Assembly: GCA_934316925.1 (NCBI GenBank)
Contig: CAKREC010000025.1
Span: forward strand, 1 to 30,807
Direction: 5' to 3'
Origin: an uncultured Eubacterium sp.
Lineage (GTDB): Bacteria; Bacillota; Clostridia; Lachnospirales; Lachnospiraceae
Length of the DNA stretch: 30,807 nucleotides
Shown here: piece after piece, positions 24,328 through 30,807 of the stretch
How the letters are laid out: every line of letters starts with the position of its first letter
How positions within the stretch are numbered: position 1 is the stretch's first letter
Notes under the pieces: generated by a model
What the model was told of the DNA's origin: nothing
The model's database searches: none
What the model saw: only the letters and a program-made list of their open reading frames with translations
Program-made: the position numbers and the translations under genes

Positions 24328-24365
24328 AGCTCTCAGTATTGTTTCGAATACTGAGAGCTTTTTTT
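24328..24365 (+). terminator. Strong intrinsic terminator
   Basis: Perfect 13-bp stem AGCTCTCAGTATT (24328-24340) with AATACTGAGAGCT (24347-24359), 6-base loop, then a T-run to 24365. Confidence 0.95.
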
Positions 24366-24376
24366 GTTATTTTCTC

Positions 24377-24387
24377 TTGAAGTTCAA
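24377..24387. promoter_or_regulatory. Operator 1 at the HTH-aminotransferase promoter
   Basis: TTGAAGTTCAA, an 11-bp palindrome around a central G, overlapping the -35. It shares the AAGTTCAATT half-site with operator 2. Confidence 0.7.
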
Positions 24388-24405
24388 TTTTTGTTGTGCT
24401 ATAGT
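24377..24405 (+). promoter_or_regulatory. Promoter of the HTH-aminotransferase gene
   Basis: TTGAAG (24377-24382), 17-base spacer, TATAGT (24400-24405). Transcript start expected near 24411. The -35 is part of an inverted repeat. Confidence 0.75.
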
Positions 24406-24432
24406 AAGGAAAATGAACTAAACAAATACAAG

Positions 24433-24460
24433 AATTGAACTTTTTGGACAAAGTTCAATT
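24433..24460. promoter_or_regulatory. Operator 2 downstream of the transcript start
   Basis: AATTGAACTTT (24433-24443), 6-base spacer TTGGAC, AAAGTTCAATT (24450-24460): perfect 11-bp arms in the 5' leader, 23 bases before the start codon. With operator 1 it brackets the promoter, as expected for cooperative repression or looping. A lone TGAAC half-site lies at 24414-24418. Confidence 0.78.
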
Positions 24461-24483
24461 TAGGGAAAGGAAGCGTGTGAAAT

Positions 24484-25980
24484 ATGGCGGAAAATGTATT
24501 TACCGGGAGACTGCTGCAGGCGATGGAACGAGAGCAGATGAAACAGGTGGATCTGCTGCGCCTGGCTGAAAAAGAAGGAATCAAACTGGGAAAGAGCCAG
24601 ATCAGTCAGTATGTGAGTGGTAAGACGATTCCGAGAGACAATATTTTGCAGTTTTTGGCTGCCGCGCTGCATTGTGAAGCGGCCTGGCTGAAAGGTGAAG
24701 ATACAGCGAGTGACGAGAAAGAGACCGCGACAAAGATTATGACAGAGGGGAATGAAGTGACGATGAGAAGTTTTGAAAAATCAACAAAATTGAACAATGT
24801 ATTATATGATGTAAGAGGCCCGGTTGTCGATGAGGCATCCCGCATGGAAAATGAAGGTACACAGGTGCTGAAGTTGAATATTGGAAACCCAGCTCCTTTT
24901 GGATTCCGTGCGCCGGATGAGGTGATCCATGATATGCAGAAACAGCTGGTGGACAGTGAGGGATATTCGGATTCAAAGGGATTGTTTTCCGCAAGAAAAT
25001 CCATTATGCAGTATGCACAGATCAAAAAAATCCCAAATGTAACGATGGACGGTATTTACACAGGAAATGGTGCAAGCGAACTGATCAATCTCAGTATGTC
25101 AGCCTTGCTCAATAACGGCGATGAAGTGCTGGTGCCATCACCGGATTATCCGCTTTGGACAGCGTGTGTCACTCTGGCAGGCGGAAAAGCCGTTCACTAT
25201 GTCTGTGATGAGCAGTCTGAGTGGTATCCGGATATAGAAGATATGAAGAAAAAGGTAAATGACCATACGAAAGCAATTGTCATCATCAATCCGAATAACC
25301 CGACGGGTGCATTGTATCCGAAAGAAGTTTTGCAGCAGATTGTTGACTTTGCGAGAGAGCATCAGCTGATCATTTTCTCGGATGAGATTTATGACCGTCT
25401 GGTCATGGACGGAGAAGAACATATCTCGATTGCTTCACTGGCACCGGATCTGTTCTGTGTGACATTCAGTGGATTGTCCAAATCACATATGATCGCCGGA
25501 TTCCGTATCGGTTGGATGATCTTAAGTGGAAATAAGAATATGGCAAAAGGTTATATCGAAGGACTCAATATGCTGTCGAATATGCGCCTGTGCTCAAATG
25601 TTCCGGCGCAGTCAGTCGTGCAGACCGCATTGTGGGGATACCAGAGTGTCAACGATTATATCGTGCCGGGTGGCCGTATTTATGAACAGCGTGAGTTTGT
25701 TTATAAGGCATTGAATGATATTCCGGGTATTTCTGCCGTGAGGCCCAAAGCAGCATTTTACATTTTCCCTAAAATTGATACGAAAAAGTTCAATATTGTG
25801 GATGATGAAAAATTTGCACTCGATCTGCTTCGTGACAAGAAGATCCTTATCATTCACGGCGGCGGATTCAACTGGAAAGAGCCGGATCATTTCCGCGTCG
25901 TATACTTGCCGAGACTGGAAGTGCTGGAAGATGCAGTTGGCAAGCTGGGAGACTTTTTGAGCTATTATAAGCAGAAATAA
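24484..25980 (+). CDS. XRE-type HTH domain fused to AlaA-type aminotransferase
   Basis: A 498-residue fusion. Residues ~5-65 form a lambda-repressor-like helix-turn-helix (RLLQAMEREQMKQVDLLRLA, GKSQISQYVSGKTIPRDNIL). Residues ~66-93 are a linker, and residues 94-498 correspond over their full length (405 residues) to E. coli AlaA, the glutamate-pyruvate aminotransferase: LNIGNPAPFGFRAPDE, SPDYPLWTACVTLAGGKAVH, IINPNNPTGALYPKE, SDEIYDRL, FSGLSKSHMIAGFRIGW with PLP lysine K333, and MRLCSNVPAQ. The enzyme motifs are intact. The layout is like MocR/PdxR regulators but with an XRE rather than GntR DNA-binding domain. Inverted repeats at its promoter suggest autoregulation. No terminator follows, so the ABC genes downstream may be co-transcribed. 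Confidence 0.93.
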   Translation: MAENVFTGRLLQAMEREQMKQVDLLRLAEKEGIKLGKSQISQYVSGKTIPRDNILQFLAAALHCEAAWLKGEDTASDEKETATKIMTEGNEVTMRSFEKSTKLNNVLYDVRGPVVDEASRMENEGTQVLKLNIGNPAPFGFRAPDEVIHDMQKQLVDSEGYSDSKGLFSARKSIMQYAQIKKIPNVTMDGIYTGNGASELINLSMSALLNNGDEVLVPSPDYPLWTACVTLAGGKAVHYVCDEQSEWYPDIEDMKKKVNDHTKAIVIINPNNPTGALYPKEVLQQIVDFAREHQLIIFSDEIYDRLVMDGEEHISIASLAPDLFCVTFSGLSKSHMIAGFRIGWMILSGNKNMAKGYIEGLNMLSNMRLCSNVPAQSVVQTALWGYQSVNDYIVPGGRIYEQREFVYKALNDIPGISAVRPKAAFYIFPKIDTKKFNIVDDEKFALDLLRDKKILIIHGGGFNWKEPDHFRVVYLPRLEVLEDAVGKLGDFLSYYKQK

Positions 25981-26011
25981 TTAAAATAAGCGTTAGTAGG
26001 GAGGGATATAT

Positions 26012-27217
26012 TTGACACAGTTACGCTATTTGCTGGAGGATATAAAACACAATAAGTTCAATTTCGTCTGGAATATACTACAGATGTTTGCGGTTGGTAT
26101 GATCTTGGCGGTCTTGCTGAATAGTTACTGGCAGTATAAGGATGAGAAAACCAAGCTGGAACACATGACCCGGGAGGGCGAGATCCACATGTTTGCAGAT
26201 GATACGCCGTATGCAAGGATGGATGCACTGCTAAATGAGAAAGCGATGGAGAAAAAGCTGCAGAAGTTATATCAGGTTACACAAACCAAATTGAAGGAAA
26301 TCGATGGCGGCAAAGACTCTTTTGTTGTGAATACAAGCTATCATTTCAGTTTCCCATCCGAAGAAAAGAAAATGTATCAACGTGTCATAACAGATAAAGA
26401 AGCTGTAGAAGATGAAAGTTTACCATTGGCTATGGTGTCAGAAAATTTTTTCTCGGTGTGCCAGGTCGCCTATGATGGTGATCTGAGTGCCCTGGCGAAG
26501 TCGTCGGACGATGAGGCGATTCCGGTGTTCCTGGGCAATGATTATCATGAGTTATATCAGGTGGGAGATGTCTTTAGGGACTATATGGAGAAAGAATATT
26601 GTGTGGTCGGATTTTTGAAACAGGGAGAATATTTTATAGAACCTGGTGCTGGCAGAGAACCACGGTGTCTGGATTCCTATATCGTACGGATAAGTCGTAC
26701 GGACGCAAAAGATGTCGTATCGATCATGAACTATTTTTCGAGTACATATTTTCCAGAGAAATATAAAACTGTCATGGAGGAAGTGGCAGCATATGCCCAC
26801 AAACAGGGTACCTTAGAATTGCAGGTTAACAGCTTTTCTTATCAGATGAATATGATCACAAAGGACCTGATAGATGAAATGGTACTGTTTGGGAGCGTTG
26901 CCGTTATCTTTCTGATATTTTGTGTGATTTCAATGACCGGCAATATACTCAATTTTTTGTCTGATTTTCGCAGGGAACTTGCGATTCATTGTATGTGTGG
27001 CGCAAGCCGCCGGAGTATGGTGATACGGGTGCTGCTACAGATATGGGGCATGTATCTGGTATCTGCGGTTATTGTGTGTGGCGTGAAAGGTTTTCGTCCG
27101 GAGACCGGTGTTTCGCTTTTGGTGTTGGCTGTGTATGTGTTTGTGTTATCATATGTCCCGGTTGTGCTTTTGAGACGCAGAACAATTCGGGAAATGCTTC
27201 AGATAACTTATAGTTAG
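26012..27217 (+). CDS. FtsX-type ABC transporter permease
   Basis: A 401-residue permease with one N-terminal membrane helix (~22-40), a large extracytoplasmic domain (~45-285), then three helices (~290-390), the MacB/FtsX arrangement. The C-terminal part ILNFLSDFRRELAIHCMCGA resembles the coupling helix region that contacts the ATPase. The start is a TTG at 26012 with AGGGAGGG 7 bases upstream. It is the first of three genes (permease, permease, ATPase) spaced by 9-13 bases. Only 31 bases separate it from the aminotransferase gene, with no terminator. Function could be lipoprotein or peptide handling or antimicrobial resistance; the substrate is unknown. Confidence 0.82.
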   Translation: MTQLRYLLEDIKHNKFNFVWNILQMFAVGMILAVLLNSYWQYKDEKTKLEHMTREGEIHMFADDTPYARMDALLNEKAMEKKLQKLYQVTQTKLKEIDGGKDSFVVNTSYHFSFPSEEKKMYQRVITDKEAVEDESLPLAMVSENFFSVCQVAYDGDLSALAKSSDDEAIPVFLGNDYHELYQVGDVFRDYMEKEYCVVGFLKQGEYFIEPGAGREPRCLDSYIVRISRTDAKDVVSIMNYFSSTYFPEKYKTVMEEVAAYAHKQGTLELQVNSFSYQMNMITKDLIDEMVLFGSVAVIFLIFCVISMTGNILNFLSDFRRELAIHCMCGASRRSMVIRVLLQIWGMYLVSAVIVCGVKGFRPETGVSLLVLAVYVFVLSYVPVVLLRRRTIREMLQITYS

Positions 27218-27230
27218 GAGAGGGTGTGGG

Positions 27231-28280
27231 ATGGTTCAATTTATTTATAAATCAGGATTGATGACGGGTGTTCTGGTCATGGTTTCTGTCATTTTTGTTT
27301 TCTGCGGTGTATCATATTTTAATCAAAAAGATGTTTTCAGACCATTTGCGGGCATGTCAGAGGAATATGCCGTTTTTTACAGTGAGGATGGATGGGATAC
27401 CGTAGTACCAACCATTCTCTCTCGGATGCAAACGATGGATTCTTACCGGATCAAGGGTGTCAAACTGGAAAGGGGCTGTGCAGCGTGCATAAAAGATGAG
27501 AAGCTGCTTATGCTGTCTGATGGACGGCTGTTTTCCAAACAGGACTACGAGCAAGGGACAGATACGGTGCTGGTACGTCAGGATGTTTTGCAGTTATGCC
27601 AGCAAGTGGATGGTCAGAATTATCTGACCATAAATGAAAAGAATTATCGAGTTGTTGGGGTGTATCGTGACAGCCAGTCGAATGATGTCAGAAGCAGCGA
27701 TTATATTTTAAATCTTTATGCAAAGAGCATTCAGGAAACGATGGTTCCGCAGTATGGATTTGTAGATGATGGAAGCCGGAGTGTTGAGACTGCCAGCGAG
27801 GCATTAAAAGATTTGCAAAATGTACAGGTGAAAAAGGCAGCGGAAGCAGCCGGGATATTAAATCGGAATGTGCTCAACGGAATACAAGGTATGCTGATCC
27901 AGTATGTGGCAGTTGGGATTTTTGTCCTGGGAAATATATTTGCGGCAATTTCTGTGTGGCTGAAAGGTAAGAAAAAAGAAATTGTGATCCGCAAGATGAC
28001 AGGCGGCACAAGAGGACGGATCTGGTGCTGGCTGATGAAAAATTTCCTGATCTTTTTTGTGGGAAGTTTTGCGATTGCGGTGGCGATCGTCGGGATAATG
28101 ATCAAAGCGTTTGATCGTCTGGATCTTTCGCCATCGGTCAGTTTGATGCTGGGAAATGATATGGAATGGCTTGGCGTTGCAGCGGCTTTCGGAGTTACCG
28201 GGATTTTATGTGGTGGCATTGCCAGCGTGATCTTATTGGTTTACTTGAAAAAAGAAATTATACAGTTGATTCATGAATAG
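27231..28280 (+). CDS. FtsX-type ABC transporter permease, second subunit
   Basis: A 349-residue partner permease with the same topology: N-terminal helix (~10-30), external domain (~35-215) containing a short Cys pair (GCAAC), and three C-terminal helices (~225-345). The cytoplasmic loop KKEIVIRKMTGGTRGRIWCW is the expected FtsX motif with IRKMTG, which contacts the ATPase. It is shorter than and different in sequence from the first permease, so the two probably form a heterodimer. The ATG at 27231 follows AGGAGAGGGTGTGGG. It sits between the first permease and the ATPase. Confidence 0.85.
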   Translation: MVQFIYKSGLMTGVLVMVSVIFVFCGVSYFNQKDVFRPFAGMSEEYAVFYSEDGWDTVVPTILSRMQTMDSYRIKGVKLERGCAACIKDEKLLMLSDGRLFSKQDYEQGTDTVLVRQDVLQLCQQVDGQNYLTINEKNYRVVGVYRDSQSNDVRSSDYILNLYAKSIQETMVPQYGFVDDGSRSVETASEALKDLQNVQVKKAAEAAGILNRNVLNGIQGMLIQYVAVGIFVLGNIFAAISVWLKGKKKEIVIRKMTGGTRGRIWCWLMKNFLIFFVGSFAIAVAIVGIMIKAFDRLDLSPSVSLMLGNDMEWLGVAAAFGVTGILCGGIASVILLVYLKKEIIQLIHE

Positions 28281-28289
28281 GGGGAGAAA

Positions 28290-28958
28290 ATGTTGATTGA
28301 GTTAAAGAATGTATCTAAAATATATAAAGACCGGAATGTGGAATTTCAGGCGTTGACGGATGTAAATTTGCAGATTGAGCGTGGCGAGTTTGTCGCAGTC
28401 ATGGGAACCTCGGGATCCGGCAAATCGACACTTTTAAATATCATAGGTTGTATGGATGCTTTGACAGACGGGCAGTATTGTCTGGATGGGAAGGATATTC
28501 AGGGAGTTACAGACCGGGAAATGGCGAAACTGCGCAATGAGATGTTTGGCTTTGTGGTGCAGGACTTTGCATTGATCGAGCGTTATAGTGTGGAAAAAAA
28601 TGTAATGCTGCCTCTTTATTATTCCCATAAATATAAGAAAGAAAAGAAAAATCGGGTTGAAGAAGTATTAAAACAGCTGGACATTTATGATAAAAGGGAC
28701 AATCTGGCAAGATGTTTATCCGGTGGACAGCGTCAGCGTGTGGCAATTGCCAGGGCGCTCGTAAACGGCGCACAGATCATCCTTGCCGATGAACCGACGG
28801 GAGCGTTGGATCAAAAGACAGGACAGGAAGTGATGAATTTGTTCAAACAGGTGAATGAACAGGGAAAGACGGTGGTCATAGTAACGCATGATCCTAACAT
28901 CGCCGGACAGTGCCATCGGGTCATTGAAATTGTGGATGGGATGGTCTCTGAAAAATAA
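28290..28958 (+). CDS. ABC transporter ATP-binding protein (MacB/LolD type)
   Basis: A 222-residue ATPase with all motifs intact: Walker A GTSGSGKST near residue 39, Q-loop FVVQDFAL, signature LSGGQRQRVAIARAL, Walker B IILADEPTGALD and switch His in VIVTHD. It drives the two FtsX-type permeases encoded upstream, most likely as a mechanotransmission complex rather than a classical transporter (family inference). GGGGGAGAAA precedes the ATG. No two-component system or peptide gene is adjacent. No hairpin is visible between its stop and the tRNA promoter, so readthrough into the tRNA genes is possible. Confidence 0.95.
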   Translation: MLIELKNVSKIYKDRNVEFQALTDVNLQIERGEFVAVMGTSGSGKSTLLNIIGCMDALTDGQYCLDGKDIQGVTDREMAKLRNEMFGFVVQDFALIERYSVEKNVMLPLYYSHKYKKEKKNRVEEVLKQLDIYDKRDNLARCLSGGQRQRVAIARALVNGAQIILADEPTGALDQKTGQEVMNLFKQVNEQGKTVVIVTHDPNIAGQCHRVIEIVDGMVSEK

Positions 28959-28980
28959 ACCAAAAAAATGAAAAAAAGTG

Positions 28981-29008
28981 TTGACAATAATTCGCAATCT
29001 GATATAAT
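28981..29008 (+). promoter_or_regulatory. tRNA operon promoter
   Basis: TTGACA (28981-28986), 16-base spacer, TATAAT (29003-29008): full consensus boxes, 25 bases before tRNA-Val. Confidence 0.92.
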
Positions 29009-29033
29009 AAAGAAGTCGCGGTAATAAGCGCTT

Positions 29034-29106
29034 GGGATCTTAGCTCAGCTGGGAGAGCACCTGCCTTACAAGCAGGGGGTCACAGGTTCGAGCCCTGTAG
29101 GTCCCA
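29034..29106 (+). tRNA. tRNA-Val (anticodon TAC)
   Basis: Acceptor GGGATCT pairs with AGGTCCC (29099-29105), discriminator A. The anticodon arm CCTGC / CTTACAA / GCAGG gives anticodon TAC at 29067-29069. The T-arm has GGTTCGAGCC. CCA is not encoded. Confidence 0.97.
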
Positions 29107-29190
29107 TTTCAAGTATCGATGATACTTGTTATGATAGATAGGCAAGACTTGTTCTTGCGTGTGTCGAGAGTTTCTCTTGACATTTTGGAT
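29107..29190 (+). other. tRNA spacer with two hairpins
   Basis: CAAGTATC (29110-29117) with GATACTTG (29121-29128), and GCAAGA (29142-29147) with TCTTGC (29153-29158). No T-runs follow; these may mark RNA-processing sites between the two tRNAs. Confidence 0.5.
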
Positions 29191-29264
29191 GGCGGAATAG
29201 CTCAGTTGGCTAGAGCACACGGTTCATACCCGTGGTGTCGCTGGTTCAAATCCAGTTTCCGCTA
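29191..29264 (+). tRNA. tRNA-Met (anticodon CAT)
   Basis: Acceptor GGCGGAA pairs with TTCCGCT (29257-29263; the first pair is G-T), discriminator A. The anticodon arm CACGG / TTCATAC / CCGTG gives CAT at 29225-29227. It looks like elongator Met rather than initiator, because the first pair is present and the GGG/CCC initiator stem is absent. CCA is not encoded. Confidence 0.93.
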
Positions 29265-29270
29265 CTGCAA

Positions 29271-29303
29271 AAGACCTTGAAGCTGAGCTTCAAGGTCTTT
29301 TTT
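29271..29303 (+). terminator. Intrinsic terminator of the tRNA operon
   Basis: Perfect 13-bp stem AAGACCTTGAAGC (29271-29283) with GCTTCAAGGTCTT (29287-29299), 3-base loop, followed by a T-run. Confidence 0.95.
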
Positions 29304-29397
29304 GTTACATAAGCCTGTGGATTGCTGCGAGGAAGTTGATTTCCAAAGTATGTATCAGGCGGGAAAACAAGGTAAATGATTTTAAGGGGTGATTACA

Positions 29398-29871
29398 ATG
29401 AGAATCGGTATGGGTTATGATGTTCATCGTTTGGTGCCGGAGCGCGATCTGATCTTAGGAGGTGTGACAATTCCTCATGAACTGGGGCTGCTGGGACACT
29501 CCGATGCAGATGTACTGCTGCATGCGATCATGGATGCGATGTTGGGTGCTGCTGCTCTGGGGGATATTGGCAAACATTTTCCGGATACAGATCCGGCGTA
29601 CAAAGGAATCTCCAGTATAGAGCTTCTGCGTCATGTGAAAGAACTGGTGGAAAAAGAAGGATATACAGTTGGCAACATAGATGCGACGGTGATCGCCCAA
29701 CGGCCAAAACTGCGTCCGTATATTGACACGATGCGGGAACATGTTGCTAACGTGTTAGATGTGCCGGTTAATGCAGTCAATATCAAGGCAACGACAGAAG
29801 AAAAACTGGGCTTTACCGGCAATGAGGAAGGAATTTCTTCGCAGGCTATCTGCCTTTTGGTGGAAAAATGA
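29398..29871 (+). CDS. ispF: 2-C-methyl-D-erythritol 2,4-cyclodiphosphate synthase
   Basis: A 157-residue IspF, the cyclising step of the MEP isoprenoid pathway. Metal ligands D8 and H10 (GYDVHR) and H42 (ADVLLH) are present, with [16 protein letters not shown], and the C-terminal [20 protein letters not shown] that binds the CDP moiety. Length is typical. The ATG at 29398 has AAGGGG 8 bases upstream; an in-frame GTG at 29389 overlaps that ribosome site. No ispD is adjacent. Its stop overlaps the start of the acetyltransferase gene (ATGA), so the two are translationally coupled. Confidence 0.97.
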   Translation: MRIGMGYDVHRLVPERDLILGGVTIPHELGLLGHSDADVLLHAIMDAMLGAAALGDIGKHFPDTDPAYKGISSIELLRHVKELVEKEGYTVGNIDATVIAQRPKLRPYIDTMREHVANVLDVPVNAVNIKATTEEKLGFTGNEEGISSQAICLLVEK

Positions 29872-30713
29872 AAAAAGAACTGAAACAGCTGTGGAAAACT
29901 GCTTTTGGCGATACAGACCGTTATATCGAGTATTATTTTTCTTCTAAGGCAGATAAAAGTCATATATGCACAGATTGGGAGGGAGATACGCTGTGTGCGA
30001 TGGCGTTTTTTACTCCTTATTCTGTGATGTATCGGGGAAAAGAGTGCGTAGCACCGTATCTGGTCGGCGTGGCGACGGATGAGCAATTTCGGCGGCAGGG
30101 AAAGATGACAAAAGTGCTTACAGAGGGATTGCTGGCGGCGAAAGAAGAGGGAGCACTGGTTGCGTTTTTGTGTCCGGAGAATCCGGAAGTTTATAAAAAA
30201 CTGGGGTTTTGTCCGGCATATTACCGGGAGACATTTATAACCAAAAAGAGAGGCACACAGACGCTTTCTGTCACTCCGTATATGGTATTGGATGAGACGG
30301 AGCAGGATTTGGTCGTGAAGTTCGCTGCTGACTGCCTGGAAAGCCAGAAGTTTGACTTGTATATGAAACGGAGCCGGATGTATTATGCGGAGGTCTGTCG
30401 TGAACTTCAGGCGCTGGATGGCGAACTTCTGGTATTGCGGGAACAGAAACGGATCGTGGCAGTTGTCAATCTGATCCATGAGGACGAGTATGAGGTCACG
30501 GAATGTGTTGCGCTGCCGGAGTATACCGAACCGATTTTGGATTCGCTTACGGGAGCATTGCAGACGGAACGGATCTGGATCGAAGATACGCATTTTCTGA
30601 AACCGGGAGATTATGTCGAGATCGAAAAACAGGAAAAACCGTATATCATGATTCTTCCGTTCAACAAGTCGTGGGAGGATGCTATGACGTGTTATATTAA
30701 CGATATAACATGA
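29868..30713 (+). CDS. GNAT family N-acetyltransferase
   Basis: A 281-residue protein with an N-terminal GNAT domain: residues ~35-125 include [11 protein letters not shown], the acetyl-CoA-binding [19 protein letters not shown] (R-x-x-G/K pattern) and [19 protein letters not shown]. The remaining ~150 residues form a second, less recognisable domain, as in Eis-like enzymes though shorter. The acetyl acceptor is unknown. It overlaps ispF by four bases, which supports co-expression but not a shared pathway. A tRNA promoter begins 11 bases after its stop. Confidence 0.88.
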   Translation: MKKELKQLWKTAFGDTDRYIEYYFSSKADKSHICTDWEGDTLCAMAFFTPYSVMYRGKECVAPYLVGVATDEQFRRQGKMTKVLTEGLLAAKEEGALVAFLCPENPEVYKKLGFCPAYYRETFITKKRGTQTLSVTPYMVLDETEQDLVVKFAADCLESQKFDLYMKRSRMYYAEVCRELQALDGELLVLREQKRIVAVVNLIHEDEYEVTECVALPEYTEPILDSLTGALQTERIWIEDTHFLKPGDYVEIEKQEKPYIMILPFNKSWEDAMTCYINDIT

Positions 30714-30723
30714 CAAATTTTTG

Positions 30724-30752
30724 TTGACAGAGTGATGGAACTTTGCTAAAAT
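30724..30752 (+). promoter_or_regulatory. Promoter of the third tRNA
   Basis: TTGACA (30724-30729), 17-base spacer, TAAAAT (30747-30752). A small GTAAG-GTTG-CTTAC inverted repeat (30761-30774) follows near the transcript start. Confidence 0.85.
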
Positions 30753-30778
30753 AATAATTCGTAAGGTTGCTTACAAAT

Positions 30779-30807
30779 GCTGATGTGGCTCAGAGGTAGA
30801 GCACTTC
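30779..30807 (+). tRNA. Partial tRNA, cut by the window end (possibly Thr)
   Basis: GCTGATGTGGCTCAGAGGTA and GAGCACTTC show the acceptor 5' strand, a complete D-arm and the start of the anticodon arm. The anticodon is outside the window. The 5' half resembles clostridial tRNA-Thr, but identity cannot be confirmed. Confidence 0.8.

Noticed and set aside
29191..29264. Reading the CAT tRNA as initiator Met or Ile2
   Set aside because: The initiator GGG/CCC anticodon-stem signature is absent. Ile2 (modified CAT) cannot be fully excluded by sequence, but the body resembles elongator Met.
29631..30716. Long open frame (361 codons) on the minus strand
   Set aside because: It lies opposite the clearly recognised ispF and GNAT genes, has no family-like motifs and no ribosome site; it is a shadow of codon bias.
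1..30807. CRISPR array, prophage or insertion sequence
   Set aside because: No regularly spaced repeats, cas, integrase or transposase genes were seen.

Overview
The window reads as a chromosomal segment of a low-to-mid G+C anaerobic Firmicute, most likely a gut Lachnospiraceae-type clostridium. This is inferred from gene content: hybrid-cluster protein, a DUF438 hemerythrin-PAS protein, a thioredoxin reductase lacking the NADPH motifs, DUF3737 beside a PatB/MalY lyase, and DUF3793 beside flavodoxin. TTGACA/TATAAT promoters, strong AGGAGG ribosome sites and tRNA genes without encoded CCA fit this. No phage, insertion sequence or CRISPR array is visible. Only the first ~540 bases look like decayed accessory DNA.

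Layout. 1-540: frameshifted and deleted remnants (an AlbA_2/RecG-C-like regulator and an unknown ORF). 555-4061: small esterase, DUF438 hemerythrin-PAS protein, and the convergent hcp gene sharing a bidirectional terminator. 4204-8008: PH-domain protein, MFS transporter, upp and a sodium-dependent amino-acid-type symporter. 8051-9690: bioB-bioY behind a textbook promoter overlapped by a BirA operator. 9841-12858: HSL-type hydrolase and a chemoreceptor with a C-terminal PilZ domain. 12845-17506: a LysR regulator divergent from a heterodimeric ABC exporter, with a palindrome centred near -63 of the exporter promoter. 17617-21353: thioredoxin reductase-like protein, thioredoxin and an OhrR-type MarR regulator behind an OhrR-box-like operator, followed by DUF3737 and a PatB/MalY C-S lyase. 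21436-23035: a Fur-family regulator with no histidine at all, then DUF3793 and flavodoxin; the same 18-bp operator lies at both promoters. 23140-24315: Nudix hydrolase and a cytidylate-kinase-like protein. 24484-28958: an XRE-HTH domain fused to a full-length AlaA-type aminotransferase, with inverted-repeat operators at its own promoter, followed by a permease-permease-ATPase ABC system. 29034-30807: tRNA-Val, tRNA-Met, ispF, a GNAT acetyltransferase and the start of a third tRNA.

The recurring theme is redox and metal stress: nitric oxide (hcp, DUF438), peroxide and thiol control (OhrR, thioredoxin pair), and iron-sparing electron transfer (flavodoxin). The three most unusual items are the HTH-AlaA fusion with its operators, the histidine-free cysteine-rich Fur paralogue with a two-promoter regulon, and the OhrR-controlled thioredoxin system whose reductase seems unable to bind NADPH in the usual way. 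All functions are read from sequence motifs and family knowledge; no database search was run.
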